Below are positions 49,610-62,727 of a DNA stretch of 64,000 nt, piece by piece. The notes beneath the pieces are model-generated. The model searched no databases. It was not told the DNA's origin and saw only the letters and a program-made list of their open reading frames with translations. The DNA lies in contig MARA01000004.1 in NCBI GenBank assembly GCA_001792895.1, forward strand, positions 496,001 to 560,000, written 5' to 3'. Each line of letters starts with the position of its first letter. Within the stretch, counting starts at the first letter, position 1. The stretch is from Lentinus brumalis. Lineage: Eukaryota > Basidiomycota > Agaricomycetes > Polyporales > Polyporaceae. A program made the position numbers and the translations under genes.

Positions 49610-52600
49610 GTCATCACACACCCTTCCCCTGTCCGGTCATCGTCTCGTCCCGTTGGATTCCTATATGGCGCGCAGGCTCTCTTCACGAGAGCCCTGGTCG
49701 ACCCGGTACGCGCGTGCGCGGAGACAGGTCGATGTACGCGGTTTCTCTCTCGATACCCGCCGACTTGTCCCAGTCCTCTTCCGTCCAACCGGAGGCGCAT
49801 CGGCACGCCTACCCAACCGTGGAACATCAATTTCCGCGGCGACCCACGACGTTTCGCACTGCTATCCTTATGCATTCACTGTCGGCTCTCATCTCTCATG
49901 TCATCTGCCTCCACCGTCTTGATTATCCTCACGACTCGCGGCACCGAATCCGGTGCCCGCGCACTCGCCTTCGTGCATTCGCGCGAGGCCGCGGCGCGCT
50001 TCCCGTCTTCCTCTCCCTTGCTCACGCGTCTGCTCCCGGTTCGCACCCTCGTATATATGAACGATGGACATGTCGCACTCGGACACGAATCTGCCTATCT
50101 CCCCCCATCCTCCATTCCTCGCTCTCATCCTTGTTTTCTCATCACACGGATTTCTTTCGCATCGCATCGTTGTTTTACCACATGATGTTTTCTTCTTTCC
50201 TTCGCACATGCCCCAGGTGGTGGCGCCCCGTTACCGTTCGCATTGGCTTCACCTCACGCATCCGCATCGCATTGCACATTTGTATCACATACGCGCATCT
50301 CACACACACACACTGTCACACTCATAGGGGACGAAAAAAAGGCTGTATCTAGGTAGCAGATCTGTCACGATTGGAACGAACGAATGGAATGTTGTTGTAC
50401 ACCACTTTACCATCTCCTGTGTGTGCGTGCTCGGACGTTCGCGTACAGTCATCTAACCATCCCGACCTTTCTTCTGCATTCCAGCATGCAGTAGATACAC
50501 CACCCGGCCCCCGCTGCACAGGCCACACCCTAAGAGTCCGATACTGGCAGCACCTTGGCCCGCCCCGCCCCTGCGGGCGCTCCGACTCCGACTGTCAGTG
50601 TTCAAACCCAAGTTCAACTGTGCGCCGTGCGACCCGCACCGGCATTCCGATATCCGGGTATGGCGCATAGCCCCGGTGGGACCTGGGTTGCGCTCTTCTT
50701 CGACCTCGCTCGTCTGTGAATGCTAATGCGGTGCAAGGTTCTGTGCAGCGTGGTGGTCGAGTCGAGTCATCTGTGAGTACTTCGCTGAACTATGAGTGCT
50801 AGTGCTTGGGAGGTCCGGGCTCGGCATATCCGGATATCTACGACTGCTGCTGGTTGCTGCTGCGTGAGGACACGTCGACTGTAACGAGCTGCGCACGGGC
50901 AGGTTTGTAGGCTTTCCGCAGCGGAAGCTAGCCTGAGCCAGGACCGCAGACTATCCTTTCGGGTGTTCTGGGGCTTGGGAGCTGTGCTACTGAGTAGTGC
51001 GGTAATGTATGTATGGTGGGTTCCCCGCAGAGGCTCAAGCAGTATGGCCCTGCTACCTCGACACGGGACACGAGACCTTGCAATTGCAAGATAAGCCCCA
51101 TGCGGGGGTGTCCGTGCTGGTGTCCTCCTGTAATTTAAGGTGCGTTCCTCCTGAGGTCGTCCCTGTTGCTGCGAGGACACTGATAAGTTACAAGCTCAGC
51201 ATTCTGTTGAAGCTACAGTTTACACGCCTGAGACAGGCAAGGTAAGCAAGTACAGTGATTACTAACGGGATCGAGTGTCCTGTCCTTGTCCTGTCTGTGG
51301 TTGTGACACTGACAGAGACTGACACTTATCCAGGAACACGGCGTGCAGCCACGATGATCGAGTCCCGATCGCACTTGGTTCGGCCGGGGTGGTTTGTTCA
51401 AACATTCGCGCTGAGTCAGCGTACACGACGGTCGACCGGAAAGCGGGCGGGTGCGGGTATGGCTTGCGTCCGAGCCGTGCTTCGCACTGCAGAAAAAACG
51501 CGCATTCCGGGATACATACCTACCTATCTTCGTCGGCATGCGCGCGGATGGATGCAGATGCTTCTTTCGACTCTCAGAACTTCTCAGCTCGAGTCTCCGG
51601 TTTATCGATGGTCCACATGAACTTGGAAGTTGGGGAGGATGACAAGTGCTTACGAAGCGCAGCTGCGAGCGCATAGGCCCACATGTCCTCCTGGAGGACG
51701 CATTGGCTTTCGGTGTGAACGGGATGACCACGACGTGCGCTTTGGCCCCGACTTCCTCGGACACCCGTCCGAGCGCCTGTTGAGCCCTGCCGCGTCGGCT
51801 TCTCGTCGTTGAGGCTTCGGAGTTCTAACCTGTGCGTGGGAATAGGACACCGAAGCAGCAGGACAGGACCGTGCCGCAGTCGACGCGTCGCCATCATCTC
51901 GATTCTCAATCAAGCAGTAGCCGAAACTGCTTTTGCGCACCAAGACTTGGGAGCATGCTGCAAGCCTGAGGACACATGTGCTGTGTGAAAAGGTGAGAAT
52001 TGCACTGGCTTAGCGGGCTTGGACGAGGGGGACGCATGTAGCCATAGGTGACCAGGAAAGGGGTGGGCGTAAGTATCGTCCAGGAGACCGTGCCTGTCAG
52101 GATCCTTTCAGGTGCGTTGAGCACCCCCTTGGGCTCCTGAGGCCTGTGGCCTGAGGACTCAGAGGAGCTGCGAGCACGTACATACTTACTGGACACGGTT
52201 AGGCTTTTTGAGGTCGGCTTCGGGCTTTCTTTGATGGTCGCATAGGGTCGCATAGGGTTCGAGTCTCATCACACCAGGTCGGCTGAGCCTGCTGCATCTG
52301 CTGTGAAGAACATCAATATTCGCGCTCCGTCTTCCCAAGCGGTTCGAAGCACACAGCCGTCACGAGAAGGACCACTCAGACTTTTCTAGGGAATCGGTCA
52401 GTAGACAACCGCAAGCGGCGTCGATGGTGACTGTTTCTCGCCAGGTGAGTCCTCTCACCGTAATGCCTGACGTGCTGGAACTGGAGCAGAGCAGAACTGC
52501 TCATGCCGAGCGTCTCCCATACATATCCGACAGCGGCCGAACGCCAACATGAACGCAGGTACCACGAATTGCCGATTTTGTGTGCCAATTTCCTGTGGAC

Positions 52601-55600
52601 GGTGTGCCTGACGCTGATGTGCGTAGTCTTGTGTCTCAATTAGCTAACTTATTAGCTCCCAGTGAGTCTGGTAGACAGAAGCTTGCCCACCGCTCGGGGT
52701 GGTGGTGAGTGAGGACGCGTCGAAGAAGGCAAACGCGTGGCGTCATGGGCTGCGACGCGTGACGTCACCGCATATCACCACGAGCTGTACGAGTACATGG
52801 AAGTGGGAACTTGGAAGGTGTGTTCTACTTATCTCAGTCTGGTCAGCACACTGTCCACTTCGGCGAGGCCTCTGGAAACTGTGGCTCAGCATGCTCCGTC
52901 GCGTGCTGGGCTGCGCGTAGCCTCTGACGACCGTCTCCTCGTCGCCCGCGGGCCCGCACATCGCCCGCACCATGTTAGTGTTCGCACATCCTCCCTAGAT
53001 GAGAGATACGCTCATCTTCGCGGTGCTTATCAGGTCTCTGACGTCCAGGATGACGTGTCTTCTGTCCCCCGGAGCGACGTGCGTAGGTACGCCCGCGTGA
53101 CAATCATTGATTGATTGCCCTGGTAATCACTGTATGGACTGACGACATATCTTCCCGTCTGACCAGGCCTGGACTCTCCGTGTGTTCCGATGACGCGGTC
53201 GAATGCAGGTCGGTGCGAGCTACTGAGCTGTTAGTCTCAGGCTCAGTTTTGTCCGATGAACGACTCTTTGCTATGTTCAGGTACGAGCAAAGCAAGCTGC
53301 CCGCGTTGTGGGTCTGTAACCCTAGCTGATACAGTATTCCCAGCCTTTCATGTTGCCTTGCGCAAACTTCACAGACTTACGCATACTCCCGTCGTATGCC
53401 CACGGCTGAGGTTATGTGGCACCGATCTCGGCCGGACGCACTCCAGGTGTATTCCTGCAGTACTCCCAGTGAAGCATCGCACTTCCCGACCATTAACTCA
53501 AACCGGCTCGGTCTCCCGTGCTGCCCTTCCGCCACTGGCGCGCACTGCTCTTATTCCCGCTGCCTTCACGGAAGCTGCTGGCCGCTTGGCGACGCAGTAA
53601 CAGCTGAGTGTGTGCATTTGGCCGGAGCTCGCTGATTGCGCCACATTTCTATGGACTGTCCCCGGCTCGCCGCGTCCTCACTGCTTGCTGGTGGCGAGTG
53701 AACATCTCTGCAGAGCGCCATTGGCGCAGACAGGCCGGGACGCACAGGCCCACATATCCGGGTTGTCGTGCTCTCACGCTCTAGGCCTTCATCGGACATC
53801 CTCTCAGCACAAACGAGTCCGGCTCTGGACCTTCAGATGAGTACACTGGGTCACACCTTCTTCCCAGCGACCGTTCTTTGCCCTCAGGGAGTGGAGCCAG
53901 CCTCGCACTAAGCTGCGCCTCGAGGCAGGACGTGCTGGATCAGGATGCGTCCGACTTCACCATCCCAAAGACGGGTCTCCCGCTGCAGGCGGACAAACGA
54001 GAAGAGAAGGAACATCCGAGAACCAACGCTGCCCGGCGTCCGCAGCCAGGTTCATCTCGGCGAGGCTGACGCTAAGTATCGTTCTCACCCCATGCCCGCA
54101 ACGGTCTGTCCGTGCCCGGATGCAGATTCCGAACGGCGAGCAACAAGTGCGCAGTGCCTGGCTGCGCGGGATTCACGGCGTGCGGAGCGGTCAGCTGGGT
54201 GACGACAACAGCAGACTGCGTCGTGGTGCGACTCCGAGATGTGAGAGTGTTCCCAATGTATGTTCATTTCCGTATCCGTCGAGACAAACGTGTCGCGCAA
54301 TACGAGGCCCTCTTCCTCTTTCGTTGGTCGTCTGCGCGGACATGGGCCGGGACGAGCTTGCCCTTGGAGAAACTCAAAGTTACTCAGTAGTAGAGTTGGT
54401 GGAGCGTGTTCATGTATCCATTGTGCCTGGCCTGCACGCGGATATCTGCGGATGGCGTAGTAGCGTCTTGCATTGAATGCCGGAAGGGCGTTTGTTACGG
54501 TTGTGCCGGAGGTGTGCGGCTCAATAACTGGCGTCCGGGTCGACAAAACACTAGGACATAGGATTCGAAGCTGTATCTGAGGACGCCTTTCACACTAGCA
54601 CTTCAAGCCAGGATGCCCGGGATGTCTCCGCGTATTGCCAGAGATCGCTAGGCACCATGCATAGATCAGAGGTTCCGAAGAGAGACACATCCGCTGTTGA
54701 GGCACAGTCGGAGAGCAGAGAGGTCTCGTTCGCTCAGAGGAGCGTCGTCTTGACACTGAATGATGCATACAACCGCCAGGATCACAATCGCTGCAGGTAC
54801 ACTCATGCAGGACAGCGAGATCGGGACCGGTGGTCAGTGACGAAGCCTTGGGTTCTGGGGTGTTGTGGGCAGGGAGCTAACTAGCACGCCTGTCTTCGGT
54901 GGGCAAACCGACGAGGAACGCCGCTTGCGGCCTGATGTAGTTCTGAGTGTGGGCAAACTTGTTCGGGGGTTGCATTTTGAGAGAGGGAACGAGCACACCT
55001 GAATGCGAGAGGGGCTCCAGCTCAATCGTCCGACGTCTGCAAACGCCGTCGCGGGCCGCGGACATCAGTCATGGCACGAAGTGGTCTCCGACTCTGCGTC
55101 CGGCCGAACAGGATATTGCCGTTAGCATCGGTTCAGTTATCCTGACAATACACATCGTACCTGGACCTGGCTGCTGCAAACAATGCAATCATCCAGCAGT
55201 CAGCAGCCAAGACCTGGCCTTTCAAATCTCAAGTTTCGAGCATGCGGTGATATGATTGGAAGCTGGTCTGCGACGAGAACCGCGTCTGACGAAAGAGGAC
55301 GCATAGTTGCTCAAAATGAACGGCTCCTCTTCCATGCATCCACGTCAAAAGTTTTCTTTGCTTGTCGCTTATTGCAGATCCCGTCGCGAATACACCGAAA
55401 GGCACGGTGTGAGATGCTTCAGGGTCTGGATCGTCGCCTCCTCGATTGCAGCCTTGGTACGGACGTCTGTCAGGGCCAGGGGATCTCAGCAATACAGTCG
55501 TTTGTCCGACATGTTCACCCCCATGACCGGACGAGAGTACCACGTATTCGTTCGGCGTGTACTGGCCTCGATGTGAGGACGACATTCGGTCGAAGTTCCT

Positions 55601-56194
55601 CGAAGGATTGCCTGCGGGGACAATCTCCCGGGATGCGACATCAAGACACTGTAATGATGTAAGAGAGGAACCTCGAAGAAGGCGGCTGCAGGCGATCCGC
55701 TCACCGCCGCGAGAAACTGACGTCCGAGGTCGGAGAGACGAGCCCTTCGAGGGCAGCACGGCCACACACGGCGCAGGTGTAAGCACGGGCTGTCACGCCT
55801 CACGTGAGCGCGTCGTTGGCGTGACATGGCTGATGGCGTGCGTACTTTTCGGATATCGATGGCCGCTCTGTGCACTTCTGTGCACCGGCGGGGAGGCTAT
55901 TGAACGGCACTGAACAGCGAGAATGTTCGGGCACAGATGTGGCCCATGCGGGTGCTCCGGAAGCAGCCAGAACGCAGACAAGCGGGCAGACGTATGACCC
56001 AGTCGAGCCCATGCGTCCGATCACCGTGACCTGTGCACGCGCTCGGTGATCCGCCTCCGAGTCTTCGCGAGTGACAGTATAAGTACGAGCCTGCACTGAC
56101 GAAGGCCCCTCAGCAAGCAAGCTCATTCGCTTCTGTTCACGACCCACCTCATCTCACGACCTCCTCTCACGAACCCTTCACGACGATCTTCGCC
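49610..56194. other. Gene-poor 6.6-kb stretch
   Basis: The first 0.7 kb is CT-rich 3' flanking sequence. From 50.4 kb on there is no frame with domain motifs or consistent introns; openings such as 51213-51764, 53256-53600 and 55183-55662 are unrelated in composition and overlap on both strands. No terminal repeat plus target duplication was found by eye. A promoter for the following secreted-protein gene lies at the right end. Confidence 0.4.
56078..56083 (+). promoter_or_regulatory. TATA box candidate for the secreted-protein gene
   Basis: TATAAG 117 bp upstream of the ATG at 56195, followed by a CT-rich leader. Confidence 0.5.
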
Positions 56195-56761
56195 ATGAGT
56201 TCGCAGTCGACGCTCTCCAAGTGCCTCTTCCTCCTTATCGCCGCCTTCGCCGTCTTCTTCCAGATCGCTGCCGCACTCCCTGCCCCGGCGCTGGAGAAGA
56301 AGGACGTCTACGTGCCCCCTGTGCTGTACCCGCACAGCGGCACGGTCTGGTACAAGGGTCAGAGGCACAACGTTACCTGGTAAGCCGTTCCACTACCGTC
56401 CCTTTGAGCGTACCGGCTCATTTGCGCTCGCAGGGACAACTCCGATCCTCCGAAGTCGATCTCCAACCGTGCCTCGGTCAGGCTCCGGAAGGGCAACCTC
56501 ATCACCCCTCGTACGTGTTTTCTGTTCGACGTGCCAGGTCCCAGTCACTGAACGTATCCACACAGTCATTCTCGCACAGGACTTCGACCTCAGGGCCGGC
56601 CGCGTCGAGGTTACCGTCCCATGGGTTGAGGAAGGCAGCGACTACACCGTCGTCCGTGAGTACAACATTGTTCCCTGTGCCGCGAGAGAAACTTACCAGT
56701 GCTCTCTTCAGTCTTCGGCGACTCCGGCAACTGGAGCGAGGACTTCACGATTAAGGAGTAA
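56195..56761 (+). CDS. Small secreted protein with Kre9/KNH-like Ig domain
   Basis: Four exons (56195..56379, 56434..56510, 56566..56655, 56712..56761; 402 nt, 133 aa). A signal peptide with hydrophobic core CLFLLIAAFAVFFQIAAA ends near ALPAPALEKK, where a KK site could be cut by a Kex2-like protease. The mature part (YPHSGTVWYKGQRHNVTWD ... VTVPWVEEGSDYTVVLFGDS, ending SEDFTIKE) matches the N-terminal Kre9/KNH1 Ser-Thr-rich membrane-anchored family domain: P-x-x-G-x-x-W-x-x-G at the start and S-x-x-F-x-I at the end. No Ser/Thr tail or GPI signal follows, so it is probably released. Such short forms are common in wood-decay fungi. One N-glycosylation site (NVT) and another at NWS are present. 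Confidence 0.85.
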
Positions 56762-57340
56762 ACTCCCTTCTCCTCCCTCCTCCCACTTCACCTCCCGCCT
56801 CCCTCCTCCCACCAACCGTGATTGTACGCCGATGCCTTTTCGGACGCGTCGGCGAACATCGCAACACTCATGACCCCGTCTTCGGACACTAACGAACTTT
56901 GACCTTCACGAACTTTGGACTTTACGAACTTTCGGACTGGGACTTTCCAGGGACTTATTGCCATAGTACTGTGTAGTTGCTTTCACGGACTTGTACATAG
57001 TACACATCATCACCTCATGTATTGTTTACCACCCGTGCGTCGAACTTGTCGTGTGTTGAACTTGAACGAGGCGGATGCCAAGGAGCAGCCAAGGCGTCGG
57101 CACACTCGGGAAGCCCGGCAGAGGCCGGCAAGGAGAAGATTTTGGGCGTCTACACGCGCTCCTCTGCGATGACTTCATGCAAAACAGTTTGAGCGGCGTC
57201 GGCCGTCACCCTCTTTCGACCGTCTTCGGCACCATGTCCTCGTCCACGCTCGAGCGTCGGAATCGGGGCGGTTATATTTACTCGCCCCACGGAGTCATTC
57301 GCAGCCACTCCAAGGACCAGGGTTTCCTCTCACCATCACG
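56762..57340. other. Intergenic, no gene seen
   Basis: 579 bp between two plus-strand genes. Repeated near-identical words ACGAACTTT(G/C)GAC occur at about 56891-56935. A TTATATTTA stretch near 57270 lies about 70 bp upstream of the transporter ATG. Confidence 0.4.
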
Positions 57341-59441
57341 ATGTCCACGACAGTACAAGACACGACAACACGAAGAACAAGTCTCGCCGACTCCGCGGAT
57401 GTCGAAGTCGTAAACGAGAAGCACGAGAAGGGCCAGTATGTGGTCAAGAACGAGGACTTTGACGTGTACGGGGAGGACGATGAGAGCTCAGACAGTACGT
57501 TCGTCTCCACCATCCAAGTGTTGTTGTACTCACTCACACCGTCCCGGCAGTCAAGTATCGGACGATGGTCTGGTGGAAAGCCGCTGCGCTCATGCTTGCT
57601 GAGACAGTGTCGCTCGGGGTACGTCGCAGTCTCCCGTGAGCGCCTTCGCATCGCTGACACCCCCCATAGATTCTCTCAATACCTTCCGTCTTCGCCAGCG
57701 TGGGCATGGTAGCGGGCTGTATATTGGTCATCGTACGTCTGTCTGCCTTTGCATCGACCCCCGGGAGTGTCACTGACGAATGTGTACATTGACAGGCCCT
57801 TGGCGCTGTCGCCACAGCTACCGGATACGTCATTGGAAACTTCAAGCTGCGCTACCCCCATGTACATAATATGGCCGACGCAGGTGAAATCCTGGCAGGA
57901 CCGATTGGACGCGAAGTTCTCGGCGCAGCTCAGGTTATCTTCATCGTGTTCCTGTGCGGCAGTCACGTCCTCACGGGCCTGATCGCTTTCGATACCAGTG
58001 AGTCGCTCAATCCAGCGGTGCTCCGTCGCAGGACTGACGTGTTCTGCCCAGTCACCGCCGGGGCATCTTGCTCGGTCGTCTGGGCCGCTGTGACGGCCAT
58101 CGTGTGTATGATATTCACTATACCCAGGACACTCGATGGTATCTCGTATCTGAGCGTTGCGTCGTTCATCTCTATCCTCAGTACGTATCCTTGGTATCAT
58201 CTTGACAATGTCAAACTGACCCGTTCGTGCTCAGGTGCCATCCTCATCACCATGATTGGTGTGGGTGTCGCAGGTCACCAAGGCACCATTTCCGTCACGG
58301 CCAACCTCAGCTTCGCCAGCGCCTTCCTTGCGGTCACGGACATTGTAAGTCGTTGCAACCCAACAAGTGGATTGTCTCCCTGACCCATTGCCCACAGATA
58401 TTCGCTTATGCCGGCCACGTCGCCTTCTTCACGTTCATCGCCGAGATGAAGACGCCCGAGGACTTCCCGAAGGCTCTCTACGCATTGCAAATTGCAGACA
58501 CGACGTTGTACCTCATCGTGGGTATCGTCGTGTACTCATATACCGGGGAATACGCCGTCTCTCCCGCCTTGGGCAACACCGGCCATGTCCTCCGCAAGGT
58601 CGCATATGGCATCGCGTTCCCAACTATCATCATTGCGGGCGTGATCAACGGACATGTCTGTGCGAAGCTCATCTTCGTCAGAATGTACGTCCCCTTCCTA
58701 GTCTCCTGACAATTGTGTATTGACGACGGGCCTTTGCAGATTCCGGAGGAAGGGCTCCCGGTCCCGGCACATGGCCTCTCACACATGGACGGGATGGCTG
58801 ACGTGGATCGGGATTTGCTGTGCCATCTGGGCGTTGGCCTTCATCATCGCTGAAGTGTGAGTAATGTCCGCCTGTGTTCCTGTACTAGGCGTCTGACGCG
58901 GTTCTCGCTGCAGTATTCCCTTCTTCAACGAACTGCTCGGAGTAATCAGTGCGATATTTGCGAGGTACGCAGCTTTCGCGACCTTCGATACTGGGGGGTG
59001 CCATTGACTGACCGCGATTCTGAGCAGTTGGTTCACATACGGAATTTCGGTGAGTACCCTCACAGCGCGTTCAATCAAGTCGTATATACACGATCTCTGA
59101 CTCCGTTGATGCAGGGCATCTTCTGGTTCCACCTCACTCCGCGCGAGCGTAGATGGTCTACATGGGGCCAGAGGTTGCAGACGATCTTCTGGGGAAGCAT
59201 CATCGCGGTGCGTACACTTCTCGAGCCCGGCGTGGATGTCATGACTCATCCTGTGCGCCTTCCATGCAGATTGGAGGATTCATCATGGTGGCAGGATTGT
59301 ATGCCAGCATACAGAGCATTATGGACGGTGAGTGCCTCTGGACCCAGACTGTGTGCGTGTACTGATGTGTCCTGTGTATCCTCAGGCTACCGCAATGGAG
59401 GATTCCCAGCACCATTCAGCTGTGCCAATCAAGCTCTTTAA
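57341..59441 (+). CDS. Amino acid transporter (AAAP family, Aa_trans)
   Basis: Multi-exon gene with many 50-65 nt introns, ATG at 57341 and TAA at 59439-59441, about 470 aa. After an acidic hydrophilic N-terminus (GQYVVKNEDFDVYGEDDES) come about eleven hydrophobic helices. Family marks include MVWWKAAALMLAETVSLGIL in the first helix with the unwound S-L-G-I-L segment, then FAYAGHVAFFTFIAEMKTPE and DFPKALYALQIADTTLYLIV in the middle. The last helices contain IPFFNELLGVISAIFASWFTY and IGGFIMVAGLYASIQSI. This matches fungal Aa_trans members of the N. crassa Mtr type and its relatives, which use the proton gradient to move neutral or aromatic amino acids at the plasma membrane or vacuole. The substrate is inference. 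A decayed partial copy lies just downstream. Confidence 0.9.
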
Positions 59442-59701
59442 TGACTCAGTTACGAATCACGATCATCTGCGAGTGGCGCGCTTCAGACACTCTCGAGACT
59501 ACCGCTCGCAATGCGCATGTATAATGTATGGCCGCGCTCTTGCGTTGGCTATGTATCGCTAGGATTATTCGGTCACATACATACTGTACCGTACTTCCGC
59601 CCAATGCTATATAATTCACGTACTTTAGGTGTCGCAGCTTGCACGGAAAGCCCATGCCCATTCTACCCATATGCCTACCCCACCGCGTACATGATGGTAT
59701 G

Positions 59702-59773
59702 TCCGATATGGTGTAGTGGCTAACATTATCGCCTCTCACGCGATAGCCCGGGGTTCGATTCCCCGTGTCGGAA
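59702..59773 (+). tRNA. tRNA-Glu(CUC)
   Basis: A cloverleaf folds without an intron. The acceptor stem is TCCGATA/TGTCGGA (one T-G pair). The anticodon arm has the stem ATCGC/GCGAT around the seven-base loop CTCTCAC, giving anticodon CTC, which reads GAG. The A box is near TGGTGTAGTGG and the B box GGTTCGATTCC is perfect. The discriminator is A at 59773 and a TTTT Pol III terminator lies about 20 bp downstream. CCA is not encoded, as in eukaryotes. Confidence 0.95.
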
Positions 59774-59949
59774 TGATAAGGTACCACATGCGTTTTGTTG
59801 TAAATCAGCCAAAGCCATACTTTTCACCATCGCAAACCGCTTCTTCTTGCCGCTGCCATTGCGTTAGACTCAGTGGGCAATTTGTCCCTGTCCTTCGTGA
59901 GTTGAAAATATTGCCGACACTACTGATTCCCCCAGTTTTTCTTTTGAAT

Positions 59950-60640
59950 GGCGCGTTCTTCAATCGTCCCGCAGATATCGATTCGGAAGAGACACAGTAC
60001 CTTCCCAGATCGCTCCAAGAATTCGCAGACCCAATGCTGTTGCAGGTTCTAAGGTACCTGGTCGTCGGGATCGCGAGTACTTACCTGGGTAACATAGCAG
60101 CAGTGAGAACCCCACACGCACTCGCTCTCGGAGGAGAAGCCACTCCTTGAAGCATATGATGTGCCGTACATGGACCGCGACGGAGGCTTTGTTTGGACAA
60201 ACGTCTCCGTCGCTAGCTGGGGCTCACTTGGGGGCTTGTTTTGAGTACTCGAGAAGTCATAAGCGTTCTAACCCGCGAGTAGGACTAAGTACTCGCATGA
60301 CGTCCAGGATCTCCGGATGAGTTCGACAACGTTTTTGGAGTAATCAGCTTCCTGTTCGTCAGGTGCGTACAACGGCATTTTCACGAGTGTGAAAGGCACC
60401 TGCAAGTTGCCGATCCTGGCCTCCGTTGGTGCGGTCAAGTACAAGGACGATGCGCCGTGCTTCTGCTGTCTCACTTCGTGCACCTGCAGTGTACCCGATG
60501 CTCGCGGAGAATCTTCTAAGTTCACCTCGCAATCTGAAGACACAAGACTAAACCGTTTCGATAGCTAATTTCGGGCATCATGAGCTGCCCAAATCCACGT
60601 GGATGGGTTAACCATCATGGTGGCTGTCCTCTATGCCAAT
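59950..60640 (+). pseudogene. Decayed amino acid transporter fragment
   Basis: Pieces match the middle and last exons of the transporter at 57341-59441 in the same order and strand. YLPRSLQEFADPM...YLVVGIASTY (about 59998-60085) resembles DFPKALYALQIADT...YLIVGIVVYSY. FDNVFGVISFLFV (about 60320-60360) resembles FNELLGVISAIFA. TIMVAVLYANF followed by a stop (about 60607-60642) resembles FIMVAGLYASI. Spacing between the last two blocks is close to that in the intact gene (about 274 against 342 bp). Frames between blocks are broken. It reads as a relic of a tandem duplication; the match is by eye only. Confidence 0.5.
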
Positions 60641-61516
60641 TTCTAAGGCCTCGTTAATCCCAAGAGGGCATTGTAACTTGTGGCATATGCCGTGACTCAT
60701 CATATACACTCATGTGTTCCGTTCAGCATACTGATCAGGTCATCTCGAGCTACTTAATCTACAGGGTCTGCGTAAGCAAATGCAGCCTCGGTGTTGTATC
60801 CGCGCCGCTCGGACATGACCCGGGTCCCGCAGCATATCATTACGGAGCACGGTTCCGTAAGATGCACGCAGGTTCGACGAGTTGGGGCGACTGTCGGGTC
60901 ATCTGCATGAGCATGTTCAAATTCAAGTGCGCACCCAATATTCCGAAGTTTGCCTGAGTATCCAGGAAGGAGTAACTTGCACACGCGTAAGTAGACATCA
61001 AATCAGCGGCAATCAGACTGCTAGAAACAACGTCGATCCCGCAGCGATCCGCGCATACTGACTGGTTCACCTTACGCCCAGTCGCCGACGTCTGATACTC
61101 TACCCGTTACCGGGGCACACCTGCGGTGGTGAGCAACTTATTCCGCTGTCCAGAATGCAGAAGGACAATCAGATTCAGCCGATGGTTGCTTTAAAGGTAT
61201 GTATCGTGTACTATTCATCGCTCACCGTATTCCACCTGGCGAGGTGAGAGACTCGGAAGGGGTACATGCTTGACTTATTGTAGCCAGACCTTGAAAAATG
61301 CAGCGGTGACGAGGACGCTGACACGCCGCGATGCGGCTTGAGACCTGCCGAGATTGCAGCCCGGTGTACCATGCATGGCCATGCTGGACGAATATGGACG
61401 GTGAATTACTGCGAAGGATGCACGCCCTGGCAAGTGCGCGTTGGCCTCTCTCCTCCTTCCCATCCTCTTCCTGATCTTCCTCCTCCTCCTCCCTGAGTCT
61501 CGACTCCCACTCGAAG
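60641..61516. other. Intergenic, no gene seen
   Basis: About 0.9 kb before the glycosyltransferase start. A pyrimidine-rich run (CTCCTTCCC...CTTCCTCCTCC, about 61455-61495) lies just upstream of the ATG and is probably promoter or leader. Confidence 0.4.
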
Positions 61517-62727
61517 ATGGCACGGCTACGATGGAGGGGTCTGCACGCGCTGGGAATTGACAGGCCATCGACTTGGAGCTGGCTGATGTGGACCGGAATC
61601 GTCTCGCTCTCCCTCAACATTTTCTGGATAAGCTGGGTCATGGTGCACCGACAGCCGGCGACCGTTTTCACAGCATGGGAGAAACTGTGAGTGCGCTTCC
61701 GTCCCGAATTCGCGCCCATACCCACGACGTGCGTCGGGGAACGCGTGGGCAGGAGCGCAAACACGGGGACAGGCTCAGGCTGACAGTGTTGCTGCCAAAC
61801 AGACATGACCTTCCGCTCGTGGATGCAGACGCGCTGCGAGATGCCCATCCTCTCCAGGGCCCCGGAAACGTCATTGCGACGAGCTTCTTCACGGATGAGT
61901 TCGCGACCGCCATCGCCACGCTCGGCCACTCGCTCGACCGCGTCAACACCACCGCCCGCCGGCTCATGCTCTACATCCCCGAGCAAGTCTCCCCGCGCGG
62001 GCTCTGCCTTGCATCCGCCACCGGCTTCCAGCCGCATCCCGTGGACCGCATCGCGCCGCCAGACGACGGTCGCGGCGTGTACAGGCACTTCATCGACCAG
62101 TACACGAAGCTACGGCTCTGGGAGCTCGAGGAGGTGGGCGCGCGGGGCGTGGTGTACCTCGACGCGGACACGCTCGTGACGCGCAACTTTGACGAGCTCT
62201 TCGCGCTGCCGTACGCGTTCGCGGCGACGCCGGACGTGTACACGAACCGGAAGGGGTTCGTGGTGCAGTTCAACGCGGGGGTGCTGTTCCTGCGGCCGAG
62301 GGCGGCGCTCTTCCGGGACATCGTGAAGACGATCGCGACGGCCAAGTACTGGCGGCACGAGGCGGAGCAGGCGCTGCTGAACACGTTCTATGCGAAGGAC
62401 GTGGTGCGGCTGCCGTATGCGTACAATGCGAACCTCGCGATCAAGGCGCGCAGCCCGCGCATGTGGGAGGGCATCAAGCATGACATCCGCATCATACACT
62501 ATACGATGGTCAAGCCGTTCACGCGCGACAACAAGAACTATGCGCTTGTGCCGATGAGCGAGCTCGAGGCGAATGCACGGAGGAGAGGGAAGAGCGAGTT
62601 TGGGGGCATCTTTGCAGAGGAGATGGAGACGTGGGCGCAGGCGTGGAAGGAGACGTACACGACGCACGAGGAAAAGCTCGAGAACTGCATGCTGCTCTCG
62701 AACAAGCCAGGGTACCAGTCGCTGTGA
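61517..62727 (+). CDS. Type II membrane glycosyltransferase, GT8 family
   Basis: Two exons (61517..61686 and 61803..62727; 1095 nt, 364 aa). The start at 61517 (MARLRWRGLHALGIDRPSTW) gives a short cytoplasmic tail and one membrane anchor, WLMWTGIVSLSLNIFWISWV, typical of Golgi transferases. The catalytic part has the DxD metal/nucleotide-sugar motif in GVVYLDADTLVTRNFDELF, then FNAGVLFLRP and the C-terminal IIHYTMVKPF (family H-x-x-x-x-K pattern), as in glycogenin/galactinol-synthase-like GT8 enzymes. The early block FFTDEFATAIATLGHSL fits the family nucleotide fold. Acceptor unknown; fungal members modify glycans or inositol lipids. The 116-nt intron separates anchor from enzyme. Exon 2 is strikingly GC-rich at third positions. 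Confidence 0.9.
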
